Below the pieces are notes generated by a model that worked only from the letters and a program-made list of their open reading frames with translations, searched no databases and was not told the origin of the DNA. The position numbers and the translations under genes are program-made. From the NCBI GenBank assembly GCA_030549495.1, contig JAUIRK010000993.1:1657501-1721500 (forward strand): a stretch of 64,000 nt of DNA, written 5' to 3'. This DNA comes from Nectonema munidae (lineage: Eukaryota; Nematomorpha; Nectonematoida; Nectonematidae). This document shows positions 35,746 through 47,136 of this stretch, in pieces (position 1 is the first letter of the stretch; every line of letters starts with the position of its first letter).

Positions 35746-37233
35746 AAAAAAGATGCGATCAACAAATTTGTTGAAGGAATAAATATTGATTTTTAAATAT
35801 TATTTCAATGTTGTTTTCAATTGTGTGAAAACATTTCAAGTGTTGAAGAAGAATATGAAAATATATGATGATTTTTCGAATATCAAAAATCAGTTCATAG
35901 CTATAGATCTTTTCAATTAGAAACTTTTTTGAAATAAATTAACATAGTTTATAATTGGAAAAAAATACATAAACAAGTAACTTATATTAATCAATAATTT
36001 TTAATAGCATACATTTGAAATTTTTCTGGAAGTGGAGTCTTCTCATAAAAAATTTGAAGAATCTATATATAGAATAAATATAAAACAAGTTTCTATTCCA
36101 AAAATTCAACAATAAAAACATTCGCATTTTCTCGAAGTTAGATCTGATAGCAGACTAATAATATACAGATACAGACTAATAATATCTCCAAACAATACAA
36201 ATAACTTGGAATGAATAGAGATTGAACTCAATTCATAACAAAGCATTCGTATGCTATAATTCGGTGTGTAAAAATTGGCCTTAAAATAACAAAAATAGAT
36301 ATTAATTCCATTGACAAAACTTTAATTCAAAACTAAAAAGTTGACTTAACGGTCTGATTTATTTACAAAGTAAAATACAGAAGTTTAATTAAAGTTTGAA
36401 CTTAAAAATATTAAATTTTTATAATTTAATATAAAAATTAATTAATTAGCTTATAAGTTTGATAAGCATATTAAGTTCATTTGAATATAAAAATTAAAAT
36501 TACCTTCATTGCCTGGACCTAAAAATTGGCCTTATTAATCTTGAATTTTTGTAAGAGAACACTTCATTTAAACTTGAAAAAGACGACTCCCATTTTTAAA
36601 GCATTTTATTAGCCACCAAAAAGTTCAACGATATCAACTACATTTTGTGCACTAATTAGGAAAGGTAAGGAGCAGCATTAATTGAATGAGTGACACACCG
36701 AATATAGAAGATTAGTTATCGTCAAAATTTTGCTGAGAAATTTTTTTCTCCCTTCAAGAAACAACTGTCGATGATGATTGCTTTACTTTTAGTTTCAGTT
36801 CAACTTCAAGTTTAGAGAACGAATGTTATTCCGTCAAGCACTGTTTACATCGATAAGTGCAAGCCATATTTTTGAAATTATACAAATATTTTTCGATGAT
36901 AATAAAATTCCATCTTTAAATGCTTAATATGCAAACATGATGGAACAATGAAAACTCCTCAATGATGCTAACTCGAAAAAGGTAACAAAATTCATTTAAT
37001 TATTCATATATAAAATTTGGTCTTATCAAATCGCACTCCACTAATAAAGTTATTACACTAACCCATTTTAGTTCAATCATTTAAAAAATGAAAGAGTGTT
37101 CCATAATGAACCAAAGAAATGAACGGCCAGCATGCTAGCCTACCATTACACACTACAGTTCGTTGACTCCCTTCATCTTTTTTCTTCGACATTTTGACAA
37201 TCAAATTTGGTGAAGAGAGTAAATTTAGGATTT
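35746..37233. other. AT-rich spacer, nothing recognised
   Basis: No coding signal, no obvious terminal inverted repeats. A direct repeat 'acagactaataatat' occurs twice at 36152-36186. Confidence 0.4.
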
Positions 37234-37362
37234 CCCGGTAACGACCAGAATAACCAGACGATATCTAATGTAAAGCAGAAGATTTGTATTAAAGAGCTTT
37301 GATAAACGCAGACGATTTTATTTTTGTAAAGTCGACATTAGTCGATATTGGGCGTTAACGGG
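37234..37362. mobile_element. piggyBac-type MITE, variant subfamily
   Basis: The left end CCCGGTAACGACCA pairs with the right end (read inward) CCCGTTAACGCCCA; TTAA follows at 37363-37366. Internal 'cagacgat' and 'gcagacgattttat' link it to the MITE at 8921. Its length of 129 bp equals that of the other copies. The left TTAA has mutated. Confidence 0.6.
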
Positions 37363-37366
37363 TTAA

Positions 37367-38833
37367 AGCTGCTTTTTGAAAAATGTTTGAAATAACTGCA
37401 TTGATATTTTATTTAGCTAATATTAAAAAAATGAATGCTTTGAATAATTAAGTTCATAAGAACTGCAGAAAAAGGTTTTTCCTTGCAGAATAAAGTTTCT
37501 TGCCTTTGTTCCATACTTTAAAAGCTAAAATTGAAGAAAAACTTTGAAATTTTTCAATAGTGTAGTCAAAGATTTTTTTTGAAATAAAAAAATAATAACA
37601 AAATTTCTGTTGTGAATAAATGGAAGCGTGGACAAAAAAGATATTGAAAATACTTCAAGCACAAAAATTTGTATTTCCTGCATAAAAATAACTTGAATGT
37701 AAAAGAAGACATTTTATGCTAAAAAAGAGATAAACATTCACATTTGGGCCTAAATTTTTCTAAACTTGGTGAATGAAAGATAAGTGATTCTTAAAAATCT
37801 TACAGGATTACGTTCCATTTGTTATTCAAGATCTGCAGCATCCTTAGAATTGCAGTAAAATTTTTGCTATTTACAACGCCGACCTTTATAATATTATTGG
37901 AAAAGAGGATTTACCTGCTTTGCAACACTCTCTCCACTTCATCAAATTTTTGAGCAAAAGGTATAAAAGTTTGTGCGCAGAACATGAGGGTAAAATATTT
38001 CATCATAGCAAAATACCGGCATTAGCAATGATTTATACACACTTTGTATGTTCATGTATACACACATACATACACATATACATATATATATATACGAATA
38101 GAAAGCTGATAGATAAATGATACACTAAACTGTGTGGTTAGAGGCACTTTGATTGCTATACAAGTTTTTTAATTAACTCATACACTTTTCATAAAGATAT
38201 TTTACGAGAAGCACAAAATGAAAGATAACGTGCAGCTCTCTCTCTCTATACACGCAGGCAGATACGTACAAAAATCCATCAACCTCTTCAATATGTAGAG
38301 AAGTATAGAGGTTGGAAATGTGGAAGAAGTTCAATAAGTGTGTTTCACTATGAAACAAGTTTGGTCTTTCAATATATCACGTTTTGAGGTAAAATACAAG
38401 GCAGTGAGATGTGCTTGAGAGCAGAGTTAACAGTTATTATTCATCATATTGATTGATTTATTACTAGAAGTACAAAATAGAAGTAATTGCTTTGACAAAA
38501 TGATAGTTTACATAATTTTTCACAAGATTACACTATGACTTGGTAAAATAGCTAACATGGATGTAAATGCAAGATGCACGCGCATGCATGATCTAACTCT
38601 AACTATACTGAGACATAGGATCCGAGGTCTTTTCAACTGGTAAGGCGCTCCATGAAGAAAGAGAAACGTGAACATATTCAGGGTTTTTTTAATGTATTTT
38701 TTAAGTTTTTTATTAATTTTTAATTTTTACTCTTTTTTGCCGATAAGTGAAGAATCCAAAGAACTGCTCATGAGAATCAGAGTAAAAGTGAATTAATAAA
38801 ATGGGTTAAAAATATTGTCAAATGGGAATATTA
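37367..38833. other. Spacer with simple repeats
   Basis: CA/TA microsatellite at 38045-38095, a CT run at 38236-38248. Short ORFs at 37920-38120 and 38173-38358 are explained by the microsatellites. No gene seen. Confidence 0.4.
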
Positions 38834-38837
38834 TTAA

Positions 38838-39104
38838 TCCATTAAGTCCCAATGCTCCCATTTGGGAACATAAGTAATTTCATCTTCGTCTGCATTTTTC
38901 AATGACTTTGAATATAAATCGTCTGCGTTTTTTTTTAGATATCGTCGGATTTCTATGGTACTTAACCCATTAAGTCCCAATGTTCTCATTTGGGAACATA
39001 AGTAATTTCATCTTTGTCTGCTTTTTTCAATGACTTTGAATATATATCATCTGCATTTTTTTTAAATATCGTCTGATTTCTATGGTACTTAATGGGTTAA
39101 TGGA
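38838..39104. mobile_element. Two nested piggyBac-type MITEs (one inserted in the other's end)
   Basis: The outer copy starts at 38838 after TTAA (38834-38837) and ends TGGA at 39101-39104, followed by TTAA (39105-39108). The inner copy runs from CCC at 38966 to GGG at 39096, bordered by TTAA at 38962-38965 and 39097-39100. The outer right end '..ggtacttaatgga' contains an internal TTAA, and the inner copy sits exactly there. Both copies share 'ttgggaacataagtaatttc' and 'caatgactttgaatata'. Confidence 0.8.
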
Positions 39105-39268
39105 TTAAGCTTCATAAACAAAAGTAAGAAAAATCATTTATTTTATTCCGGTATGATTAATTTTTGATTAACTGTTCATTATATCAAATTTAAATGTGGA
39201 GGCTTTCTATTATTAATTATCTATACGTAGTATATAGGAAGAAAAGTTGATGTTATTTAATATATACA

Positions 39269-39376
39269 ATTTTCGGTTCTATTTTGCATTTTTTCAATTC
39301 TAAATTGTTTTTTTCAGTACAATTTTGTCTTACATCAAAATAGAATTTACAAAAGAGAAAATAATACTAAAAATAG
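39269..39376. repeat. Short foldback MITE (relative of 17098)
   Basis: 'ttcggttctattttg' and 'ttcaattctaaattg' on the left match the 17098 family. 'caaaatagaatt' on the right pairs back only imperfectly. Confidence 0.45.
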
Positions 39377-39403
39377 CATATATGGCAGTCTCACGTTCTT
39401 AAT

Positions 39404-40275
39404 CAGGGGCGGATCTAGGAATTGGCATTAGAGGGGGCGGATTTTACTAAACTAGAACATAAATTTGGAGAATAAAAATTTAAGCTTTATCAATATTCAT
39501 AAGCTATTTTTATCTTAGTTTGGGTAATAGTTTAATAAAAAGCCAAAAATTGACTTTTTATCATAAAACTTAGAGTATCATAATAATATATCAAAAAAGG
39601 GTTATTATCAAAAGAGTGAAAAATCAAAAGAGTGACATGACAAAAGAGTGACAAAATATACAAAAATTTAAAAGAGTTACACAACAAAAGAGTGACACAA
39701 TATAAGGAAACTCAAAAGAGTGACATAACAAAAAAGTGACTAAAGTATTATTATATTGTTGTTGCTTATTAATTTTTTTACACTACAGTCAGTCTATACA
39801 AACTGTTGAAAACTGGATTACGAAACAAAAAATATAACTTAGAAAAATATTATATAAAATAAATCACTTATAAACAAGAAAAAAATTAAATATTATTTAA
39901 ATTAGAAAAAGTAGAGAAATGACCTTTTACATTTGAATAACAAAAAATAAGTAGAGACAACATAGAAATATGAAAGCATAAACTATAATAATTTGAATGT
40001 GATCCCATAACACAAGCAAAATCTCATTTTTTTAATTGTCATTGCTTGAAGAGTCAGTCTTTAATATATTTTATCATGTCACTCTTTTGATTTGTCACTC
40101 TAATTAATATCTCCCATCAAAAAATTTAAGTTTATTATGAGAAAGTAACTAGATTAAGAAATAAGAGCATTAAGGAGCACACTTTTTAGCATATACATAT
40201 AAATAATGGTGTCAATATCCTATCGAATGTCTCTTTGAACAAAAAAAGAAACGATCCTCATTCCTAGAACTGCGA
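39404..40275. mobile_element. hAT-like CAGGGGCGG MITE interrupted by a foldback element
   Basis: Begins CAGGGGCGGATCTAGGAATT at 39404. The first 190 bp match the copy at 40637 ('ggcggattttactaaactag'). The match resumes after 40123 and reaches 'aaacgatcctcattc' at about 40251, which is also internal to the 40637 copy. The insertion at 39596-40123 separates the halves. The right terminus is not preserved. Confidence 0.55.
39596..40123. mobile_element. Foldback element with CAAAAGAGTGAC repeats
   Basis: Seven copies of a CAAAAGAGTGAC-like word start at 39609, 39625, 39641, 39669, 39685, 39713 and 39729 (spacings 16, 16, 28, 16, 28, 16). The reverse-complement form occurs twice at about 40077-40100. 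The outermost sequences (ttattatcaaaagagtg and cactctaattaatatc) are complementary. No ORF. The architecture resembles the element at 15166. Confidence 0.6.
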
Positions 40276-40636
40276 GGTGAATTGAATTTTCGAATTTTTT
40301 CAAACTTTGAATATTCCATTTATATGTGCATACAGATATGCAAAATTTGATAGGTTTCTATTTTGGAGGAATGAAGTTATTATAACTTCACAAATTTTCT
40401 TACATTTGTATATATAAAGTAGGCTCCCTTTTCTTCAGAAAATGTCATCCAAGTTTTGCCAAGGTAACGATGTATATATTGAGAAAAATTATATAGAACT
40501 TATACACTTATAAGAGGCATCATCACTGCATATTTATTTTTAAAGGTCGAAATTTAAACATTGACCGTTTGTATACCTCTATAGAGCTAGCTGATTGGCT
40601 GTATAATAAAAGGATTAACTATAGTCGGTACAATAG

Positions 40637-41078
40637 CAGGGGCGGATCTAGAAATTGGCATTAGGGGGCGGATTTTACTAAACTAGAACTTAAATTTTAA
40701 GCATATAAATTTAAGTTTTATCAAAATTTTTAAAACAAAAAGAAGAATGAGAGAATTAAAACGATCCTCATTCATTGAACAGGGAAGTGAATTGATGTGG
40801 TAAAACGTGATGTGTTTAAATAATAAATTTACAAAAAAAAATTGGATAATATAAAATTAATAAGTGTCACAATTAACTACGATTGAAACATAAAAAACTT
40901 TTTAGGGCTTCTCACTTTAGAGAAAGATTGAATCTAAAAAACGAGTTGCAGAAATCATCATAATATTTGAGTTCTAGGAAAAGAATTAGATCAAGAAAAA
41001 TTTTCAAGCAATTGGCAGTGCAATTTTAAGGGGCGTGGGGGGCGTACGCGGGTTCTGCCCCCTTTAAATCCGCCAGTG
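40637..41078. mobile_element. hAT-like MITE, CAGGGGCGG family, both ends present
   Basis: The left end CAGGGGCGGATCTAG and right end (read inward) CACTGGCGGATTTAA are related, each followed by a G run. 442 bp, no ORF. The flanking 8-mers do not match well. Confidence 0.6.
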
Positions 41079-41518
41079 TTAATGAGCAGCTCTTCGCAAA
41101 TCAGGTTATGAGAGAGCATTGTAGAGTAGTTTCACTTGGGAGTCATGAATAAGCTTTTGTTATGAAAAGGAGGGCTTGATGGAAATAAGTTTGCAAGCAT
41201 AATTGATGTAAATATGTGCTTTTCAAATTTAGCAAAGTTGAAGTTATTCAAAAAGTTTCGCTACCTTACTCTCATTCCACCCAAAAGTTGATAGCATAGA
41301 ATAACTTATATTTAAAATGTTTGAAGCTTTTGAACGACGCAGCTCTTCTGTTCAGGGTTTCCTAAAACCTCAAAACGGAACGAAGATCCCTTTTGTTAAA
41401 AAAACAGCCAAAAAATAAATTAAGTTTTGTTTTCCTGATATTAACAAACTAACTTCGCAATGAATTAACGCCATTTTGGGTTATTGTCCCTGTAGAGTGT
41501 AGATTAATTTTTTTTTTG

Positions 41519-41719
41519 TGTAAAGACGTTCAGTCGAGATTGAATGCCAGTTGGGCAAAATGGAAAGAGGTTAAACCTGTTCTAAACGATAGAAGACTAG
41601 CCATGAATTTAAAGGCCAAGGTATATACATCAATAGTTAGACCCGTCATGACTTACGGATCAGAATGTTGGTGTCTGAGAAATAATGAAAAGAAAAAGCT
41701 AGAAGTGTCGGAAATGAAA
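41519..41719 (+). pseudogene. RTE retrotransposon fragment, identical to 54556-54756
   Basis: 201 bp, base-for-base the same as part of the RTE element at 52346-55118. It encodes 'RLNASWAKWKEVKPVLNDRR' and 'RPVMTYGSECWCL', the post-RT region. It joins on the left to a T run after 'gagtgtagatta' and on the right to the fragment at 41734. Identity across this length suggests a recent copying event or an assembly duplication. Confidence 0.85.
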
Positions 41720-41733
41720 TTACTACAGAATTT

Positions 41734-41860
41734 TTTAATTGAAATAGTTATTTTGAAAATAGAAATATATTTGAAATTTAATGTGTTAGGAATTATCTCT
41801 TTAAAAAAATTCTTTTTATATTATTTCACCAACCCCCCCCCCTCCCCCTTAAAATAATAT
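41734..41860. repeat. Fragment of the MITE at 49709, near-identical
   Basis: Identical to 49804-49933 except for three fewer bases in the C run. The left third of the MITE is missing and the match stops at 'aaaataatat'. Confidence 0.85.
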
Positions 41861-41866
41861 TTGTCT

Positions 41867-42420
41867 AAAAGAAACAAGGCCGTAATTCTCCAGAGTAGTT
41901 TTCATCGTTCAAATGAGGTTTTGGATACAGAAAAAAAATATCAAGAATTATTGATGACTACAACAAAACCAAAGGAGGTGTCGATACATTCGATCAGATG
42001 GTATCATTTTAGACAGTGAGTCGTCGAACAAATCGTTGGCCAATAGCGGTTTTTTAAAATATTCTTGATATTTCAGCATATAATGTTTACATTCTTTTCA
42101 AAGAAATTAATTCCAACTGGCAAAAAAATTGTCCCTACAAAAGAAGGTTATTTCTTGATTCACTTGGTAAGCAGCTAGCTAAGGAACATATTGAAAGAAA
42201 AGAAATTCTTCCAAGGCATATTAGTTCAAAAATATTAGTTGAGAAAGTGAAGAACACTCCCTCTTCTACTTTTCCAAATGAAGAAAGGCGCCAAGTCAAA
42301 CGAAAAAGAAGTAGATGTTATTTATGCGAGAAATCTGAAAACAAGTGTGAATCTAAATGTGTAAAATGTCGAAGACATATCTGTAAAAAACATTATAATA
42401 TAACATGTATAAATTGTTGA
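41867..42420 (+). pseudogene. piggyBac transposase, C-terminal third
   Basis: The frame begins 'KRNKAVILQSSFH', shifts in an A run at about 41930, then reads 'IIDDYNKTKGGVDTFDQM', a stop, 'TVSRRTNRWPIAVF', a second stop, and an unbroken stretch to 42420. The end is a cysteine-rich domain, 'RCYLCEKSENKCESKCVKCR' then 'HICKKHYN', typical of piggyBac C termini. The catalytic core upstream is absent. Two stops and a frameshift: dead. Confidence 0.85.
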
Positions 42421-42553
42421 TTAACACACTCTCTTCATTTTAAATAAATTTTTTGTTTTCATCTCAAAATGATGAACTATATTTTTTCCTTGGGGTCCAT
42501 TTGGACCCGAAGAGGGTGAGTGTGATTCTAGACGAAGGGGTAACGAGGGTTAA
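42421..42553 (+). mobile_element. piggyBac 3' end with TTAA
   Basis: After the stop comes a subterminal palindrome GGGTCCATTTGGACCC (about 42495-42510) and the element end '..cgaaggggtaacgaggg', followed by TTAA at 42550-42553. The GGG-TTAA junction is the expected piggyBac terminus. Confidence 0.65.
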
Positions 42554-42824
42554 ATAATTTTTTAATTATAAGGGCTACTTATATAGCTACTTAAACGTTG
42601 GCTTTTGCTGCTTATAAAAACTTGAAAATATCAAATAAACTCTAATTCTTTATGCCTTCTATTATTTTGAAATTATTCTGAAAACAGACGGTTCCATTTA
42701 ATAGTGAAAATTGCTTTATTAGTTTATTTTGTTTCCTTTCTTTCTTATGTTAATTATGTAACAAATTTTTCAATTTTGAGTAAAAGGTAAGGTGCAGCGG
42801 ATGTATTTTCATTGACCAGGTACT
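42554..42824. other. AT-rich spacer
   Basis: No feature seen. Confidence 0.4.
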
Positions 42825-42930
42825 GATGTACCGCTTATGTCAAACTCTGAACAAATTCGTATCGATGAGGAATCGAATCCAGAGGCTCCCGTGCTATGTC
42901 CATCATCTCAACCAACCTGCCATGCCACCC
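42825..42930 (-). repeat. tRNA-derived SINE head (family of 8640)
   Basis: On the minus strand 'ggtggcatggcaggttggtt' (A-box-like) and 'ctggattcgattcctc' (B box) stand about 40 bp apart; 'gtggcatggc' is shared with the head at 8640-8722. Confidence 0.6.
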
Positions 42931-43885
42931 ATAGAGTATGCTGTAGGGGATACGCCAAATTAGTTTTCAAAAAACTTAAGTTATGCTCTACAATTTTTTA
43001 GTTTTTGTTGAAACTATATAACTTTTTCTGATAGACTTTTTTTCATTAAAAGTTATTATAAAAGGCAAATCATTGCAAAATGTTAAAAGTTATTTTACTT
43101 TTTGTAGATTTTTGTAGCTTGTATCAATTTAGCTTTTAAACTATTTTTGAATGATGCTGAGTAAAATGAGATAATGCGATCTTAATTTTTTGTTTGCACA
43201 ATTATAACTTAATTTTATACCCTTGCCCCTGAATCAATCACATTTTTTCATATAAACATCGCAGGGTGTCTAGTAGACTCTTTGCCTTTAGACTAAATTC
43301 ACTCATAAAACTATCTAACCTTCAGTTATTTGTTTTCTCTATGAATCAAATATCCTTTCATCAATTCCTGTAATGTGCCTGGTAGACTACTTCATTTTTC
43401 AAATGAAAAGCCTATTCCACCCCCAAACAATTTTGGATTTTATTAAACTAGTCTATATTCTGCAAACTTAATTAAAATATTTTCGCTGGAAGTATAGTAT
43501 TTAAATTCACCAATTTTGTAAAAAAATATATAAAGTAGTCTTATAAATTTAGGACTTTAGGTATGGACTGAATACACTCTATTTTAAAGGATTGCTTGAA
43601 TATTTTGTCTCACATGGTATTTCCAGACCACTAATTTTGAAAATTGCAACAAAAAAATTTCGCCCCCCAATAATTTTGAGGATGTGCGCCCCTGCATCCA
43701 CCTTACTGAGGTATACAATTGCGTAAGTTAACAATTATAAGCTCTTTTATATCAAATGACTTAATGCCGTCTGCTCTTGTTGGGATGAAATGGGTTAAAT
43801 ATATATTTCAGTCATAACCTTCAAAATACAGATCTATATTATATATAGAAACAAAATCTTTGACAGATATGCCCATTGAGGTGAA
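42931..43885. other. AT-rich spacer
   Basis: A 'cgccccccaataattttg' patch at 43660-43700 resembles a MITE end. 'gccgtctgctcttg..aaatgggttaa' at 43768-43798 looks like the right end of a TTAA MITE of the 8921 family. No gene. Confidence 0.35.
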
Positions 43886-43938
43886 ATAATTATAACAAAT
43901 ATTAAAAATTGTAAAAACTGGACACTTTATTGTTGATT

Positions 43939-43980
43939 TTGCTAACTAGTTTCGGAGTATAAACTCCTTTTTCAAAGCAA
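43939..43980 (-). ncRNA. Hammerhead-like hairpin, degenerate core
   Basis: On the minus strand: TTGCT, TTGAAAA in the place of CTGATGA, a perfect GGAG..CTCC hairpin, GAAA, CTAGTT, then AGCAA, which pairs with TTGCT. The order equals that of the motif at 13965-14007, but three of seven core bases are changed, so self-cleavage is unlikely. Confidence 0.35.
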
Positions 43981-44273
43981 ATATATAAATGATAAAATAG
44001 TGAAAATGAGATGTAAAGGTAAGAGGATGTTGGGGATAAACAATGTTTGTGTTAAGGAGGTGATGACGTTGAGGATAAGCAATCTTTGCGTTAAGGAGAT
44101 ACCAATTTAATAAGGCAATACATACATACATACATACATTTATAACTAAGATTTGGTATATTGCTCTTAATCTTAGTCATATATGTATATTGTATTGCCT
44201 TAAGTTGGTATCTCCTTAACGCAACGATTGCTTATCCCCAGCATCTCATTTTCACTATTTTATCATTTATATA

Positions 44274-44312
44274 TTTGCTTTAAAAAGGGAGACTCCGAAA
44301 CTAGTTAGCAAA
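44274..44312 (+). ncRNA. Hammerhead-like hairpin, degenerate core (second arm)
   Basis: The plus-strand counterpart of 43939-43980: TTTGCT, an A-rich core, GGAG.CTCC, GAAA, CTAGTT, AGCAAA. The core is even further from consensus. Confidence 0.35.
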
Positions 44313-44414
44313 ATCAGCAATAAAGTGTCCAGTTTTTACAATTTTTTATATTTGTTATAATTATATTATGTATCGAAAGATTTGCGGATGGAGTAAGCAA
44401 ACTCTTTAAAAAGT

Positions 44415-45337
44415 ACCTTTGGTTGCAGAGCTGAATAAAATTTTAAATAAAAACCAGCCATACTCAAAAATCCATAGAATTGATGAAAGTATGATTGCTT
44501 ATTATTATTATTATAGACACATCAGGGTAAAAATACATTGTTTTCAGATGATTATTTCTTCTCGTTCTATAGAAGAAAGTGTCATTTTAGGCTTTTCTAA
44601 AAAAAATTCTGAATATTTGGAAAATAGTTATAGTTATGTTAGTGATAAATATTTTTCGAATTTGAACCTTTTTGACAAAATTACCGGAAAAGAACAAAAA
44701 ATTACATCTACTTTTATAGGAAATAGAGTTTAAATACTGCTTTTGTCTAAAAAAATAAATAGCAAAAAAGAATAGGGGTTTTTATGAAGAGTTTTTCGAG
44801 GAGAAACATGATATATCATTTTGCCAATGGCAAGACAACCGAGAAATTCTTGTTGGTTCGAATTTCTTAAATTCAAAACCTGAAGAAGAAATTACTCCTT
44901 ATACCAAACGTTTGAAAAAAGAATAAAATTAATCATTTCGGCTTCAATAAAATTTTACAATTCTCAAATGGGTTGGGTTTACAGAATGAACGAAAGATTT
45001 TGCAATCAACCAAAGTTGGATAATTTTCAAAATGAGTGAAGAAGGTAAAAAAAATATCTCAACTTGATTTTAGAAGATATTTAGCAAGAACTCTTCCACA
45101 AACTCACAGAATGTCTCCAAATCCTGGAAAAGTAATAGCTACGACAACCCTATTTCAGAATCAAGGTTTGATACTGTTAATCATATAATTATTCCAATCA
45201 CTGAAACATTAAAAAATGATCCTTCAAGAAAAAAAAGGATCAGATGTAGACGTTGTAAAAAGAAGTGTCAATCATAATGTAAAAAGTGTTCAATTGGATT
45301 GCATGTTGAATGTTTTGAAGAATATCATAGTTTTTAA
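44415..45337 (+). pseudogene. piggyBac transposase, middle and C-terminal parts
   Basis: The open part (to 44733) has 'KIHRIDESMIAYYYYYRHIR', where IDESM carries the first catalytic aspartate, and 'VSDKYFSNLNLFDKI', the DNFFTS-like block with the second. A motif akin to TGTxRxNR follows ('TSTFIGNRV'). After a stop, shifted frames give 'FCQWQDNREILVGSNFL', 'GWVYRMNERFCNQPKLD', 'LDFRRYLARTL' and a C-terminal cysteine cluster 'CRRCKKKC'. Downstream, 'gttacgggtgaccc' at 45478-45491 resembles piggyBac subterminal sequence. Several frame breaks: inactive. Confidence 0.75.
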
Positions 45338-46021
45338 ATTATCAAAATAAATATAATGCTTTTTATTATAAAAATAGTTTTTATTTGTTATTATGTTTAC
45401 ATTATATATAAAATCTATGTTATAATGATTTAACCGATGTTATATTTTTCATTTATCAATTTGTACTTTGCTAGCGTGTTACGGGTGACCCATGTAAATT
45501 TTGCCATATAAAATAAATTTTTTCCTAAATTTTTGTTTACTATTCGTTTTTTAGACTTTTTTTAGTATATATTAAAACAAAAATTTATTTTTTATTCAAA
45601 TATTTTAGACATATTTATTTAAAAAGGAAAGCTAGATAGAAGTACTCAAATTTACAATTCAATTTTAAAAAGAATGCAAATTCATCGCAATATTTGGTAA
45701 ATAACGTAGTTTGTGCTGCGAGTACAGGAATGCGCAAACAAACATATTTGTGCTTTTTCTTCTCAAAAGGTGTTGTTTCACTGCGTTCGATGTCAGTCTT
45801 TCCTTCATTGACTAGACTTCTCTTCTTTCTTCATAATTGTAATTCTAAAGAAATAAAGCTTCTAATAGCGAAGCCGCAAAATATAATTCTCATATACGCG
45901 TCAATCACATAAAATCATCAAATACACGAAAAAACTAAAAAAGTCGTAGGCTAAAAATCATATGGCCAAAACTACTAGATCCTACCTAGCCATTACTATT
46001 AGCTTCAAAATGAAAACATAC
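45338..46021. other. Spacer, probably intron of the kinase gene
   Basis: No further kinase exon was recognised here on the minus strand, so the intron after the exon at 46022-46159 probably extends past the piggyBac copy at 44415. A 72-codon plus-strand ORF at 45694-45912 has no motif. Confidence 0.35.
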
Positions 46022-46159
46022 CTTGAGTAGGACAAAGGAAGATGAGCGAAGAGAAGGGTCCTTAACTAAGCACAAGGACAAAAAATTTTGGAAATAAGTG
46101 GACCACGCTTCTGGCGCTTTTAATTTTGGAGCTGGTTGAGTGGGAATCAAGAAAAGGGC
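46022..46159 (-). CDS. hpo: Hippo/MST kinase, exon with kinase subdomains X-XI
   Basis: Minus-strand exon of 138 bp (46 codons) in phase 0. The acceptor is 'tttctttttag' just before 46159, and the donor at 46022 is 'gtatgt' after CTCAAG. It reads 'ALFLIPTQPAP', 'PEAWSTYFQNFLSLCLVKDP', continuing the previous exon's HPMR exactly as MST1/2 proteins do (IPT.PPP, then W, then CLVK.P). The C-lobe arginine that follows in the family is kept (..SLRSS..). The motif after IPT is somewhat diverged (PAP for PPP). The intron to the preceding exon is only 63 bp. Confidence 0.8.
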
Positions 46160-46219
46160 CTAAAAAGAAATGAGTATGAAAGGAGAGGCCGAAGGGCAGA
46201 GTTTAAAAAAAGGATATCA

Positions 46220-47136
<917 letters not shown>

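Larger units (their letters stand above)
43886..44364. repeat. 480-bp imperfect palindrome with hammerhead-like hairpins
   Basis: 'ataattataacaaat' at 43886 is complementary to 'atttgttataattat' ending at 44364, and complementarity continues inward over 'aaactggacac', 'ttgctaactagtttcgga', 'tatatttgctt' analogues, and 'taaggagataccaa' to about 44125 and 44195. The centre holds a CATA microsatellite. Each arm contains a stem, GGAG..CTCC hairpin, GAAA and CTAG arrangement (43939-43980 and 44274-44312). Confidence 0.7.
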
